From Bacillus spongiae (GTDB lineage Bacteria > Bacillota > Bacilli > Bacillales > Bacillaceae_K), in NCBI RefSeq assembly GCF_037120725.1, contig NZ_JBBAXC010000003.1, forward strand, positions 62,001 through 126,000: 64,000 nucleotides of DNA, read 5' to 3'. The translations under genes and the position numbers were made by a program. Numbering within the stretch: position 1 is the first letter of the stretch; each line of letters starts with the position of its first letter. Positions 44,635-53,792 of the stretch are shown here, piece by piece. The notes beneath the pieces are model-generated. The model saw only the letters and a program-made list of their open reading frames with translations, was not told the DNA's origin and did no database searches.

Positions 44635-47561
44635 TCAATAAATCCAACTCTTTCGGCTTCACTTAAGAGCTTATCTATTAATTCTTTATTTATTATAGGT
44701 ACGTCTTTAACCGCTATATTTAATTCTCTCATTGTTTTTGAACTGTCAAATACTGCACGTGAATCTATAGCACCATCACCATCTAATTGGCTTACTAATA
44801 AATCTTTAGCTTCTTTAGTAAGTTTATTATTCAATGCATATTCTTCGTAAGACATTTTGTCAATTAAATCTATTTCAAACCCTACCTCATTAAATAAATC
44901 GACAAGGCTTTCAAAATGAATAGGATTAGGGTGAGATACATTATATACTCGGTGGGTATGTATTTTTTTCATAACTCCTTTCATAACGATATCACTAGCA
45001 AAATCTACTGGTGTTACATCAACCAACCAGTTAACTTTTGGAGCTTTTTTCAACAAAATCATTAATTTCATCATTCTATAAAAAGCATTGCTTTCAATAT
45101 TTTTTTGAAATTTCCCATCGTCAGACCTTCCAGTTAGATTACCCATTCTATAGATAAATGCATTTTTTCCTTCATTAATTTTATCTAATACTATTTTTTC
45201 TGCCTTTAATTTTGTATCTGTATAAATATTATCTAGTGTTAAATTATTTATACTTTCAATATTCTTTTCTAACTTATCCCATTTTCCTTCACTTAATAAA
45301 TCTTGAGATATACCAATCGTAGAAATATGATGAAATACGATATTTTGGTTTTTATCTAATAGTTCAATAATATTTTTTGTACCTAATACATTTATTTTTT
45401 CAAAGTGATTTCTATCTCCAAAATGCCTTACATCGGCTGCACAATGGATTATGGCATTAATATTGCCAGCTAGCTCATTAAACTCATTTTCCGTCATACC
45501 TAAATATTTATCTGTTAGATCTCCATTAATGATCTGAATAGTATCAATTGGAAATAATCCAAAGTATTCTTTTAAGATGCTTTCTATTCTTGATTTTGGA
45601 TTTCTCCCTCTTACTAATAAATAGATTTTAATATTATTATCAACTAATTTCTTTAAAATATGACTACCCAAAAAACCTGTTGCTCCTGTTAATAACACCG
45701 AGTTTACATCTTCTTTTAGATTCTCTTTTACCTTTAAGATTGGATATTCTTTTAAATATTTAAATTCATTTTCTTTTATTTCTTTTTCTAATTCAAAATT
45801 ATTTTGGTATGCTTTAATGGCTAATTTTTCAACTGTTCGTAATTCAAAAAAATCACTAATAGATAAATTTCTGTATTTCCTTTTTAATTGTGCTAATACT
45901 TCTATGATTTTTAAAGAATGTCCACCTATTTCAAAAAAGTCTTCTTTTATTCCTATATTATCTACTTTTAATACTTCTTTCCATGCATTTACTATATTTT
46001 TTTCTACTTCATTTCTTGGATGTATTATTTCATCTGTAAGAATAATCTTTTCAGCTTCCTTTAAGGCTAATAGTTTTCTATCTACTTTTCCAGTAGGAGT
46101 AAAAGGGATTTTATCAATCATACTAAGTTTACTTGGAATCATATAACTAGGTATTTTTTCTTTTAAATATTTTATGATGTCTTTTTTATCAATATATTCT
46201 TTAGATGTATAAAAAGCTTTCAGGATCTTGTCATTTTCATTTTCTTCTACTACGACGATAGAGTTATGAATTTCTTCTAACATATTAAGTTTACTTTCAA
46301 TTTCACCAATCTCTATTCGATGACCCCTAATCTTTACTTGAGTATCTTTTCTATCTATAAATTCTATGTTTCCATCTTCTTTATACTTTACTAAATCACC
46401 TGATTTATAAACCTTACCTCCAAAAATATTGTCAAAAGGATTTTTAATAAATACTTCTTTTGTTTTCTTTTTATTATTTAAATATCCTTGAGATAAGCCT
46501 ACAGATGCTATCCATAACTCGCCTATTTCACCTTTCTCACATAGATTCCCTTCCTCATTCACAATATATAGCTTCGTTTCACTGATTTCCTTTCCGATAG
46601 GAACACTGAAAATATTTTCATTATTATCAACCTTACTAGGAGTTTCGTATGCAGAACAAACAACGGTGGATTCTGTAGGGCCATACAAATTAAAAAATCT
46701 GATAGTACCTCCAAAACATTCTCTAAAATTTTTAAAAAGGTCAAATGTCAGTAGTTCTCCTCCTACACCTAGAGCTTTAACTTTACCTAATTTATTAATA
46801 TTATTATCTTTTGAATAATTAACCACTCTACTAAAAAGTACATTAGGTAATGCAGGAATAATGGTGATGTTTTCCGTATTGATTACTTTAATAAAGTTCT
46901 CTTCAGATACCCTCTCTTCATCGGAAATGATAAATAGTGTTGAACCTTTTAACAAGGAAGAAAATGTATCTATTACAGAAGCATCAAAGCTATACGTAGC
47001 AAATTGCAAAACTACATCATCATTTTCTATCTTCCAAGTGTTATACACCCAATCAACTAAATTAATAACTCCTTTATGATGAATTAAAGCTCCTTTTGGA
47101 TTTCCGGTTGTTCCTGAAGTATAAATCACATAAGCAGTATCATCAGGACTAATATCTAAACTGATTTTTGTAAACTCTTTTAAACTTTCTATACAAATGA
47201 TTTCACTAGATAATTTCATGTTAGCTAACTCTTTTTTATATTTACTATCAGTGAGGATAAAAGGTGAATTTGTATCCTCAATAATATAAGTGTTTCTTTC
47301 TTTTGGGTGTTTAGGATCTAAAGGAACATATACTCCTCCTGCTTTCAGAATACCTAAAATGGAAATAACTGTATCAACACTTCTTTGTAAGTATATACTT
47401 ACAAATTCTCCTTTTTTCAGTCCGTTTTTATGTAAATAATAGGCTACTTTATCAGATTCTATATCAAGCTCTTTATAGGTTAAACTCTCATTGGTCGTTT
47501 TTATGGCAATATCGTTTTCGAATTTTTCTACTGTCAAGCAAAACTTCTTTACAATATTCAT
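44610..47561 (-). CDS. NRPS-like adenylation-carrier-reductase enzyme (A-T-R)
   Basis: A 983-residue stand-alone module. Residues 1-505 are an amino-acid adenylation domain (AYVIYTSGTTGNPKGAL, NLYGPTES, YKSGDLVKY, PTGKVDR). A carrier domain near 515-590 has the phosphopantetheine Ser in FFEIGGHSL near 550. Residues 618-983 are a thioester reductase (LLTGATGFLGSHIL; YTDTKLKAEK is the YxxxK pair). It should load one acid as thioester and release it as aldehyde or alcohol, like Lys2 or carboxylic acid reductases. There is no condensation domain or phosphopantetheinyl transferase gene nearby. Hand alignment to GrsA gives a pocket code D-A-I-P-L-V-L-V-V-K; I assign no substrate. The gene is more AT-rich than its neighbours, suggesting transfer. 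Confidence 0.88.
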   Translation of the reverse strand: MNIVKKFCLTVEKFENDIAIKTTNESLTYKELDIESDKVAYYLHKNGLKKGEFVSIYLQRSVDTVISILGILKAGGVYVPLDPKHPKERNTYIIEDTNSPFILTDSKYKKELANMKLSSEIICIESLKEFTKISLDISPDDTAYVIYTSGTTGNPKGALIHHKGVINLVDWVYNTWKIENDDVVLQFATYSFDASVIDTFSSLLKGSTLFIISDEERVSEENFIKVINTENITIIPALPNVLFSRVVNYSKDNNINKLGKVKALGVGGELLTFDLFKNFRECFGGTIRFFNLYGPTESTVVCSAYETPSKVDNNENIFSVPIGKEISETKLYIVNEEGNLCEKGEIGELWIASVGLSQGYLNNKKKTKEVFIKNPFDNIFGGKVYKSGDLVKYKEDGNIEFIDRKDTQVKIRGHRIEIGEIESKLNMLEEIHNSIVVVEENENDKILKAFYTSKEYIDKKDIIKYLKEKIPSYMIPSKLSMIDKIPFTPTGKVDRKLLALKEAEKIILTDEIIHPRNEVEKNIVNAWKEVLKVDNIGIKEDFFEIGGHSLKIIEVLAQLKRKYRNLSISDFFELRTVEKLAIKAYQNNFELEKEIKENEFKYLKEYPILKVKENLKEDVNSVLLTGATGFLGSHILKKLVDNNIKIYLLVRGRNPKSRIESILKEYFGLFPIDTIQIINGDLTDKYLGMTENEFNELAGNINAIIHCAADVRHFGDRNHFEKINVLGTKNIIELLDKNQNIVFHHISTIGISQDLLSEGKWDKLEKNIESINNLTLDNIYTDTKLKAEKIVLDKINEGKNAFIYRMGNLTGRSDDGKFQKNIESNAFYRMMKLMILLKKAPKVNWLVDVTPVDFASDIVMKGVMKKIHTHRVYNVSHPNPIHFESLVDLFNEVGFEIDLIDKMSYEEYALNNKLTKEAKDLLVSQLDGDGAIDSRAVFDSSKTMRELNIAVKDVPIINKELIDKLLSEAERVGFIDYRMVLVR

Positions 47562-47564
47562 CAA

Positions 47565-48544
47565 ATTTCTCCATTCAGTTATAATAAAAAGGAGGCCGAT
47601 AGTCTCCCTTATACTTAGTAGATTTATCTATACAGTATGTAACATTGTTGAAAGTTCCCTACTAAGTGCTCTAGTTCGTTTAATTATTTTTTTCTCTGTA
47701 ATAGTCTAAATGAGTGGTATTCGGCTATTTGTTAGTATTTCCTCATTAGCATTCGTTGTTATGTAGGAAATAACGCTGTAAATTCCTCTACACTTGATGA
47801 ACTTTCTTCGATCAGTACTGAAATTATTTGTAGGTGTAGATGAATTTCCTATAGTCATTACACATACTTCGTTTCTTCAGAAATAACGATTCCATTATCC
47901 AAAAACTTGATTGATTAACAGATTTTTAGCTTTAGCTATTCATTCACCAATTGTTTCTACAGACTTTCCTGATTGTTCAGATATTTTTTTCGATTCCTTA
48001 GCAACTACCGACAAAAGCACTTATGAAAAATCAAGAGATTCTCATCATTATCTACTAACTGTTCTTTTTCCACCTGCCAATTCAAAATCCTATCCACTAA
48101 AAGTAATGGATGATGGTGTCTAATAACTTCTTTAATTTATTGAATATTTCACACCCCTAAAACCCTCATAAAAAAATTATGATTATTTAACTCCACATTC
48201 ATCCTCATTTTAACACTTGGTTCTAATAGTTGATATTTAAATTTGAACTTTTTTACTAAAAGTATCCAATTTTTTCTGAAAGTATGGTTTAACTAGGAAT
48301 AAGGAAAAAACCTACCAACATGTTAAACTTTCATGCTAAATAATCAAGCTTTTTATCTTTCAAAGTAACGTCAGTTCTATGCAAAACTTTATTCGATTAG
48401 TTATCAATATAGACCATTTAGAAAATATGTAATAAACGACTTCGTTTATACATCATGGTCATTATTAATTGGTAACTTAGGACAGAATATTCAATTCAAA
48501 TGAAATACAATACGATGATAATAACTAGAAAAAGGTGGGAGAAT
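47565..48544. other. long intergenic stretch between the NRPS-like gene and rocB
   Basis: Besides the chemotaxis receptor remnant, the region holds a palindrome ATAAACGACTTCGTTTAT at 48432-48449, about 100 bases before the peptidase gene, which is a plausible operator. A plus-strand frame at 47911-48123 is antisense to the remnant and is not supported. Confidence 0.45.
47700..48110 (-). pseudogene. decayed methyl-accepting chemotaxis receptor gene
   Basis: Minus-strand pieces in shifting frames resemble the signalling tip of an MCP: SVVAKESKKISEQSGKSVE (usual form VVAxEVRKLAEQS), IEESSSSVEEFTAL and TNANEEILTNS, in the right order for the C-terminal half. Stops and shifts interrupt them. No intact start or membrane part remains. 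It lies directly upstream of the NRPS-like gene, in a 980-base stretch that otherwise has no gene. Confidence 0.5.
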
Positions 48545-50194
48545 ATGTACGATCAATTAAAAAATAAATCAATTGCCGAGCAAGCGGAATTCTTAACACG
48601 GTCGCTTGTAGCGATAAAAAGTTACAATAGCTCACAAGGTGAAACAGAAAAAGCTCGTTTTATAAAGAAAATAATTTTGTCATTTCCTTATTTCCAACAA
48701 CATGCTAGTGAAGTTTGGGAACAAGAAATTCCTCATGACCCGTATGGAAGAGTAAATATTTTTGCAAGAATTAAAGGGAAAACAAGAAAGACAATTTTGT
48801 TTCATGCTCATCTTGATACAGTAGGAACGGAGGATTACGGTTCATTACAAGAAGGGGCTCACGATCCGGACTTATTAGAAAAGTTTTTTGTAAATTTTAA
48901 TGGCGACGATTTTATCCGTAATGAGGCGAAGTCTGGAAATTGGCTATTTGGTCGAGGAGCATTAGATATGCAAAGTGGTATTGCAGTAAATCTTGTCAAT
49001 TTACTGTATTTTAGTCAGCAACCAGAACCACTTGATGGAGATCTGTTGTATTTATTTAATGTAGATGAAGAAAATCAGCATCGAGGAATTTTAAATGCAG
49101 TCGAAGAATTATATAAAATGAGAAAGAGTGGAAGTCACTTTATCGCAGGGATTAATAATGATTTTATTTCACCGATGTTTCCAGAAGATAAGAATAAATA
49201 TATTTACACTGGTGCTGCAGGAAAAATATTGCCGTGTTTTTATATTTATGGGCGTGAATCCCATGTGGGAGATGTATTCCATTCAATTGACCCAACACAT
49301 CTCGCTGCAGATATAATACATGAAATAAACCACAATTTACAGTTAACGGAAAGAATAAAAGGGGAATATACTTTACCACCTACATGCTTGTACTTGAAAG
49401 AAACAAAAAAGCAGTATAATGTTCAAACGCCTGTTAGTGTTAAGCTTTATTTTAATTATTTTATTTATGAACGTTCTCCGAGTGAGGTTTTAGAGGATTT
49501 CTTTCTAAAAACGATTAATATTAGCAATCGTTATAAAAATCGTGCTAAAAAACAATTTGAGGTGTTTCGAAAACAACAAGGATTTCCTGAAATCGACCTA
49601 AACTGGTCCATTGATGTGACAACGTTGAGTGACTATATTGACAAGTTGGAAGCTCAGGGAATCAATGCTTATGATGTTATGAAGAAAGTGTATCGTAATC
49701 AATCACAAGGAAAAGATGAGCGGGAAGTGGCTTTCGAAATAATTGAAGTGTTGCAACAATACGATTCAGATAAATCACCACGTATCATTTTATTTTTTGC
49801 CCCGCCATACCTTCCAAATAATGATTTAGACCAAAACGATGAATTAGCTTGTAAAGTAAAGTCAGTTGTAGAAAGTACATTGAAGGAACTGTCTCAACAA
49901 GTGCAAGAGAATTTTGTTTTGCGCCGTTTTTTCCCATATCTAGCAGATGGCAGTTTCCTGTCTATTTCAACTGATGATAAAGATATTCAAACGTTTAAAA
50001 AGAACATGCCATTAATGGATGAATTGTACTCACTTCCAATTAAGAAAATAAAAGAATTAAACATTCCGTCTCTTAATTTAGGTGTGTACGGAAAGGATGG
50101 ACATAAATGGACAGAAAGAGTATATAAGCCATATTCTTTTGGTATCCTTCCTAAAGTAATCCAAACGGTCACAGTAGAGCTGTTGAAAATTTAG
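48545..50194 (+). CDS. rocB: M20-family peptidase, RocB-like
   Basis: The 549-residue protein belongs to the M20/M25 metallopeptidase family in the long RocB form known from arginine utilisation in Bacillus. HAHLDTVGTEDYG near residue 85 and FGRGALDMQSGIAVNL near 138 supply two metal ligands and the catalytic Asp; NVDEENQHRG near 175 gives the Glu pair. Length agrees with RocB. Start ATG 48545 has GGTGGGAG before it. The reaction of RocB itself is not settled. No other roc gene is in the window, so the symbol rests on similarity only. Confidence 0.82.
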   Translation: MYDQLKNKSIAEQAEFLTRSLVAIKSYNSSQGETEKARFIKKIILSFPYFQQHASEVWEQEIPHDPYGRVNIFARIKGKTRKTILFHAHLDTVGTEDYGSLQEGAHDPDLLEKFFVNFNGDDFIRNEAKSGNWLFGRGALDMQSGIAVNLVNLLYFSQQPEPLDGDLLYLFNVDEENQHRGILNAVEELYKMRKSGSHFIAGINNDFISPMFPEDKNKYIYTGAAGKILPCFYIYGRESHVGDVFHSIDPTHLAADIIHEINHNLQLTERIKGEYTLPPTCLYLKETKKQYNVQTPVSVKLYFNYFIYERSPSEVLEDFFLKTINISNRYKNRAKKQFEVFRKQQGFPEIDLNWSIDVTTLSDYIDKLEAQGINAYDVMKKVYRNQSQGKDEREVAFEIIEVLQQYDSDKSPRIILFFAPPYLPNNDLDQNDELACKVKSVVESTLKELSQQVQENFVLRRFFPYLADGSFLSISTDDKDIQTFKKNMPLMDELYSLPIKKIKELNIPSLNLGVYGKDGHKWTERVYKPYSFGILPKVIQTVTVELLKI

Positions 50195-50311
50195 CAGTAA
50201 AAATTTTACTCTCTCATTGGAAGTTTTTCTCTTAATATTGAAACAATTTAATCTGAATAATCGCAGTAATAGTCATGATGTACTTTGTTCGTTCGAGAGG
50301 GGAGATTTGAT

Positions 50312-51019
50312 TTGGTTTTATCAGTAAATATAAAAGAAGCTGGTTATAAAAAGGGGACCCCAGTTATTAACGATATTCAATTCGCGATTAAGCGAGGAGA
50401 ATTAGTAGGGTTAATTGGTCCGAATGGAGCAGGGAAAAGTTCAACAATCAAATCAATTTTAGGGATTATGGAACAGATGAAGGGGACGGTGGAAGTAAAG
50501 GAATATGCATACATTCCAGAAAGACCTATAATGTATGAACATATGAGGTTAAGAGAGCACATCGATTTTCTTTTTTCGACATTGGAAGAAGAAAAACAGG
50601 AGTTGAATCGAGTTGAGGAGCTACTAGCTCTATTTAATTTAACTCATGTTGTTCATCAGTATCCTGAAACGTTTTCAAAAGGTATGCAACAAAAAGTGAT
50701 GCTTATCCTTGCTTTTCTAAAGCAGTCGCCTTTGTACATTATTGATGAACCCTTTATGGGCCTTGATCCAAAAGCAATGAAAAAGCTACTTGAACAACTG
50801 GAAAAAGAAAAAAGAAATGGGGCAGGTATTTTAATGTCTACCCATGCACTAGATACAGCAGAAAAAATTTGTGATCGATTTGTGTTAATCTCAGGTGGAG
50901 AGATAATTGTACAAGGAACGCTTAATGAAATTCGGAAGAAAAGCGGTATAAAAGAGGGCTCGTTGTTGGATTGTTTTGATGTTTTGACAGAAAGGAATAC
51001 AGATGCTATTAGCTACTAA
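50312..51019 (+). CDS. ABC transporter ATP-binding protein
   Basis: A 235-residue ATPase: Walker A GLIGPNGAGKSSTIKS near residue 31, Q-loop region YIPERPIMYEH, signature FSKGMQQKVML near 118, Walker B LYIIDEPFMGLDP near 139, and the H-loop STHALDTAE near 176. The TTG at 50312 lies behind GAGAGGGGAG. The permease gene overlaps its end by 17 bases. The pair resembles YthP/YthQ or EcsA/EcsB of Bacillus, putative exporters. Confidence 0.9.
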   Translation: MVLSVNIKEAGYKKGTPVINDIQFAIKRGELVGLIGPNGAGKSSTIKSILGIMEQMKGTVEVKEYAYIPERPIMYEHMRLREHIDFLFSTLEEEKQELNRVEELLALFNLTHVVHQYPETFSKGMQQKVMLILAFLKQSPLYIIDEPFMGLDPKAMKKLLEQLEKEKRNGAGILMSTHALDTAEKICDRFVLISGGEIIVQGTLNEIRKKSGIKEGSLLDCFDVLTERNTDAISY

Positions 51020-52151
51020 CCTATTTATAAAAAGGTATATACAAGAATGGAGGTTTCAATGGGGAGTCATTCGCTCGGTTCTTGATTGGACAGTGCTTAT
51101 ATATATAACGGTTCCTGCATTATTCTTTGGATCATTACTCTATATGAAAATGTGGGAAGATGCCAATTCTTATTGGCATAGTGACCTTCCTTTTTCCTTC
51201 CTCTTAATTCCTATTCTTGTTGCTTGTAGTAGTGGAAACTTTAGGACATATCTTTTGAAAGCAGACTTATTATTTCTATTGCAGCATAAACAGGTGATTC
51301 AACGGTTGAAAATGGTAGGATTCACCCTATCGGTCTTTCGCTCCTTCCTTTTCATTGCTTTTATCATTTTCATGGCATTCCCTATAATAAGACAAGTATA
51401 TTTATTTTCGTTAAAGGATGTTGTGGCGTTATTTTTAGGGGTAAGTGCTTATATGCTAACTATTCAAACGGTTAAAAAAATAGTTGTTTCAACTCTCGTT
51501 AAATGGGCGACCCTTATTCTTTTATTTTTCGTATCAGCTTATATGCTATTAACAGCCTCTTCCTCAATAGTTGGAGCAGGTAGTGTGGTGTTCATTCTTA
51601 CGATCCTTACGTACCACATTAGGCAAATATTCTTATCGAATCGATGGTTTATAAAGGAAGTAGATATTGAAAATATTGAGAAAACGAGAATGATAAAATT
51701 CATTTTTCAGTTTTCAAATGAAGTGAAGCAACCTTCCTTTTCCAAAAAGAAGAAGCCAAGAATCTTCTATCGACAGTCTCAGCAAATTTTTCAAAAAAGG
51801 AATGCCGAAAATGGTTTGTTAGAATTTCTTTTAAAAGCTTTTATGAGAAATTCCCGTGACCGTTCTTCTTACATTCAACTTATTTCTATTACTTTATTAG
51901 CTGTTAGCTTTCTCCCTCTTGTACTGAAGTGGATCGTATATATTAGTTTTATTTTCTTTTTTCACGTTTGGCTAAAAAATCTTTTCGATAAAATGGTAGC
52001 TAATCACTTCTTTCATGTGATTCCAATAGATGAAGAGCTATCGCTTAATGTATGGCACCGATTTAAGAAATGGTTATTGATTCCTGCAATGACCGGTATA
52101 TCAGCGTACGTTTTGATGTTCACGTTAATTGAAATAATCATCAGTGGGTAA
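51003..52151 (+). CDS. ABC transporter permease (YthQ/EcsB-like)
   Basis: A 382-residue membrane protein with about eight hydrophobic segments in two groups (30-190 and 295-375), separated by a basic cytoplasmic stretch (FSKKKKPRIFYRQSQQIFQK). It starts with a conserved amphipathic part, IKRYIQEWRFQWGVIRSVLDW. It overlaps the ATPase gene, so the two form one exporter. Substrate unknown. AAAGGAAT precedes the ATG. Confidence 0.85.
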   Translation: MLLATNLFIKRYIQEWRFQWGVIRSVLDWTVLIYITVPALFFGSLLYMKMWEDANSYWHSDLPFSFLLIPILVACSSGNFRTYLLKADLLFLLQHKQVIQRLKMVGFTLSVFRSFLFIAFIIFMAFPIIRQVYLFSLKDVVALFLGVSAYMLTIQTVKKIVVSTLVKWATLILLFFVSAYMLLTASSSIVGAGSVVFILTILTYHIRQIFLSNRWFIKEVDIENIEKTRMIKFIFQFSNEVKQPSFSKKKKPRIFYRQSQQIFQKRNAENGLLEFLLKAFMRNSRDRSSYIQLISITLLAVSFLPLVLKWIVYISFIFFFHVWLKNLFDKMVANHFFHVIPIDEELSLNVWHRFKKWLLIPAMTGISAYVLMFTLIEIIISG

Positions 52152-52192
52152 CAAAAAGCAGAAGAAATCAATAAATTTCTTCTGCTTTTTGT
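52151..52192. terminator. bidirectional terminator between the ABC genes and the nitroreductase
   Basis: ACAAAAAGCAGAAGAAAT and ATTTCTTCTGCTTTTTGT form a perfect 18-bp stem around CAATAA. Confidence 0.93.
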
Positions 52193-52204
52193 TCTGCGTA
52201 AGTA

Positions 52205-52813
52205 TTAAACAAACTCAATAATTTTATCTGCATCAAGACGATTCGAAGGGCGAGCCTCTTGAAGTGGTTTCCCAATAGTCATGAGCATAACCGGAACATA
52301 GCGATCAGAGATATTAAACTCTTTTACTAATTGTGCTGGATCAAATCCACCGATAGGGCATGTATCCAACCCTTTCGCTTTCGCTGTTAGCATTAGTTGC
52401 ATTGCAGCAAGAGATGCGTTAGAGAAAGCAGAGTCACGAGCAACTTGCTCGCTTTGGTAAGCTCCTTGGATTTGTTGATTTAATGCTTCTTTAATTTCTG
52501 GAGTCATAAACCCTGCTTCAACAGCAGGACCAAAGACTGCGTCCACGTTTTTATTTGCTTCTAAATCACCTAGTACAGCAATTACGGCAGATGCATCAAC
52601 AACTTGTTGTTGATTATAAGCAATTGGAAGTACCTTTTGTTGTACTTCTTTATTATCGAATACCATGAACTTCCAGTGCTGCAAGTTCCATGCTGATGGC
52701 GCTTTTCCAGCAAATGCTAGAATTTCTGTAAGTTCTTCTCTTGAGATTTTATAATTTGGGTCGTACACTTTAGTAGAGCGTCTAGATTCTGCTACTTCAA
52801 AGAAATTTGTCAT
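52205..52813 (-). CDS. yodC: nitroreductase family protein, YodC-like
   Basis: A 202-residue FMN-dependent NAD(P)H oxidoreductase: RRSTKVYDPNYKISREEL, LAFAGKAPSAWNLQHWKFMV near residue 33 for FMN binding, AFSNASLAAMQLMLTAKAKGLDTCPIGGF near 128 for the dimer and flavin. It matches what I recall of Bacillus YodC. YodC is controlled by YodB in response to quinones and diamide; a YodB-like gene lies divergently here. AAGGAGG precedes the ATG. Confidence 0.88.
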   Translation of the reverse strand: MTNFFEVAESRRSTKVYDPNYKISREELTEILAFAGKAPSAWNLQHWKFMVFDNKEVQQKVLPIAYNQQQVVDASAVIAVLGDLEANKNVDAVFGPAVEAGFMTPEIKEALNQQIQGAYQSEQVARDSAFSNASLAAMQLMLTAKAKGLDTCPIGGFDPAQLVKEFNISDRYVPVMLMTIGKPLQEARPSNRLDADKIIEFV

Positions 52814-52829
52814 TGTTGAATCCTCCTTG

Positions 52830-52846
52830 ACTAACTATAAATTAGT
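52830..52846. promoter_or_regulatory. palindrome ACTAA-N7-TTAGT, YodB-type operator candidate
   Basis: ACTAACTATAAATTAGT lies 17 bases before the yodC start on the minus strand. HxlR-family regulators bind such short inverted repeats. Confidence 0.55.
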
Positions 52847-52861
52847 AAATAAGATTTAGTT

Positions 52862-52878
52862 ACTTACTTTTTGTAAGT
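52862..52878. promoter_or_regulatory. palindrome ACTTAC-N5-GTAAGT, operator candidate
   Basis: ACTTACTTTTTGTAAGT is a perfect inverted repeat in the middle of the divergent promoter region. Confidence 0.6.
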
Positions 52879-52890
52879 TGAAACAGTGTT

Positions 52891-52902
52891 TACTATAAAG
52901 TA
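52891..52902. promoter_or_regulatory. palindrome TACT-N4-AGTA, operator candidate
   Basis: TACTATAAAGTA resembles the TACT/AGTA half sites reported for YodB. It lies about 45 bases before the regulator gene, suggesting autoregulation. Confidence 0.55.
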
Positions 52903-52946
52903 GATAAGATGGAACGTCAAGAAATATGCGTTAAGGATGTGTATTG

Positions 52947-53255
52947 ATGAAAAGCTCATGTATCTGTCCTAAATTCGAGGAAGCCTTTATGTTGCTTGGA
53001 AAACGGTGGAATGGTATCCTCATTAAAGTATTATTGACAGGACCGCACCGTTTTAAAGATATAAAAAGTCAAATTCCATTAATTAGCGAAAAAGTGTTAT
53101 CTGCTCGCTTAAAGGAATTAGAAGAAAATAATATTATTATTCGTTCCGTCCTCTCTGCAACACCCATTATTATACAGTATGAGCTGTCTGAAAAAGGGAA
53201 TTCATTAAGTGCGGTTTTAAATAATGTAGAAGAATGGGCAAATGATTGGTTATAG
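52947..53255 (+). CDS. yodB: HxlR-family redox regulator, YodB-like
   Basis: A 102-residue winged helix protein: CPKFEEAFMLLGKRWNGILI, HRFKDIKSQIPLISEKVLSARLKELEENNII. The N-terminal CxC (Cys5 and Cys7) includes the equivalent of the reactive Cys6 of YodB, which senses quinones and electrophiles by thiol modification. Length agrees with YodB, though the Cys-containing tail of the subtilis protein is missing. ATG 52947 follows AAGGATG. It diverges from the yodC-like gene across three palindromes. Confidence 0.87.
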   Translation: MKSSCICPKFEEAFMLLGKRWNGILIKVLLTGPHRFKDIKSQIPLISEKVLSARLKELEENNIIIRSVLSATPIIIQYELSEKGNSLSAVLNNVEEWANDWL

Positions 53256-53343
53256 TTTTATGTTTCAATACGTTAGTGATATTAAGGAAGGGTCTATTAA
53301 TATGTAATAGACGAAACATCCCATTTTCATTGGAGGGAAGTAT

Positions 53344-53439
53344 ATGTTTGGGAATAAAGAAGAAAAAATTCTCATTATTATTATGTTTGTAATTGCAGCC
53401 TTATTATTATTCTCGATACTACGTAGATTTCTGTTTTAA
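53344..53439 (+). CDS. 31-residue single-pass membrane peptide
   Basis: TTGGAGGGAAG precedes ATG 53344. The frame reads MFGNKEEKILIIIMFVIAAL, then LLFSILRRFLF: a charged head, one transmembrane helix and a basic tail. The strong ribosome site supports translation. Such peptides may modulate a membrane protein; the partner is unknown. Confidence 0.65.
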   Translation: MFGNKEEKILIIIMFVIAALLLFSILRRFLF

Positions 53440-53792
53440 AAAAGCCATAACTACGCGCAAATGAACTGTAAATAGGCAATGTTTTATTGCTGTGTATCCA
53501 ACGACATATGTGACTTCCATCTCCCAAAATTTGTTTGGTTAATTTCTCTCTTTGAGTAGAAAGAACATCGTAAAGCTTAAAGACGAAGGTAAATCATCAA
53601 TGGTTTATCTTCGTTTTTTGTTGTTCAAAGAAAAATCATCTATGTACTATATCCTTAAATATATGGAAAAAATAATAGAAAAAGATTGAACTGTTTCTAT
53701 TTTTCTGATAATATGTTTTCCTGCTCTTTAATTACCCCAACCGTCAGATATATTTCTCCATTGCGGCTGAAAAAAGAAGGAAGGAGAAAAAG
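53440..53792. other. intergenic region with a terminator, before helD
   Basis: No gene is seen. A good terminator at 53583-53620 lies 140 bases after the small peptide gene, so a transcript with a long 3' tail or a separate small RNA may end there. Confidence 0.4.
53583..53620 (+). terminator. intrinsic terminator upstream of helD
   Basis: ACGAAGGTAAATCA and TGGTTTATCTTCGT form a 14-bp stem with a wobble around TCAA, followed by TTTTTG. Confidence 0.85.

Noticed and set aside
47911-48123. A 70-codon plus-strand frame
   Set aside because: It is antisense to the chemotaxis receptor remnant and has no ribosome site.
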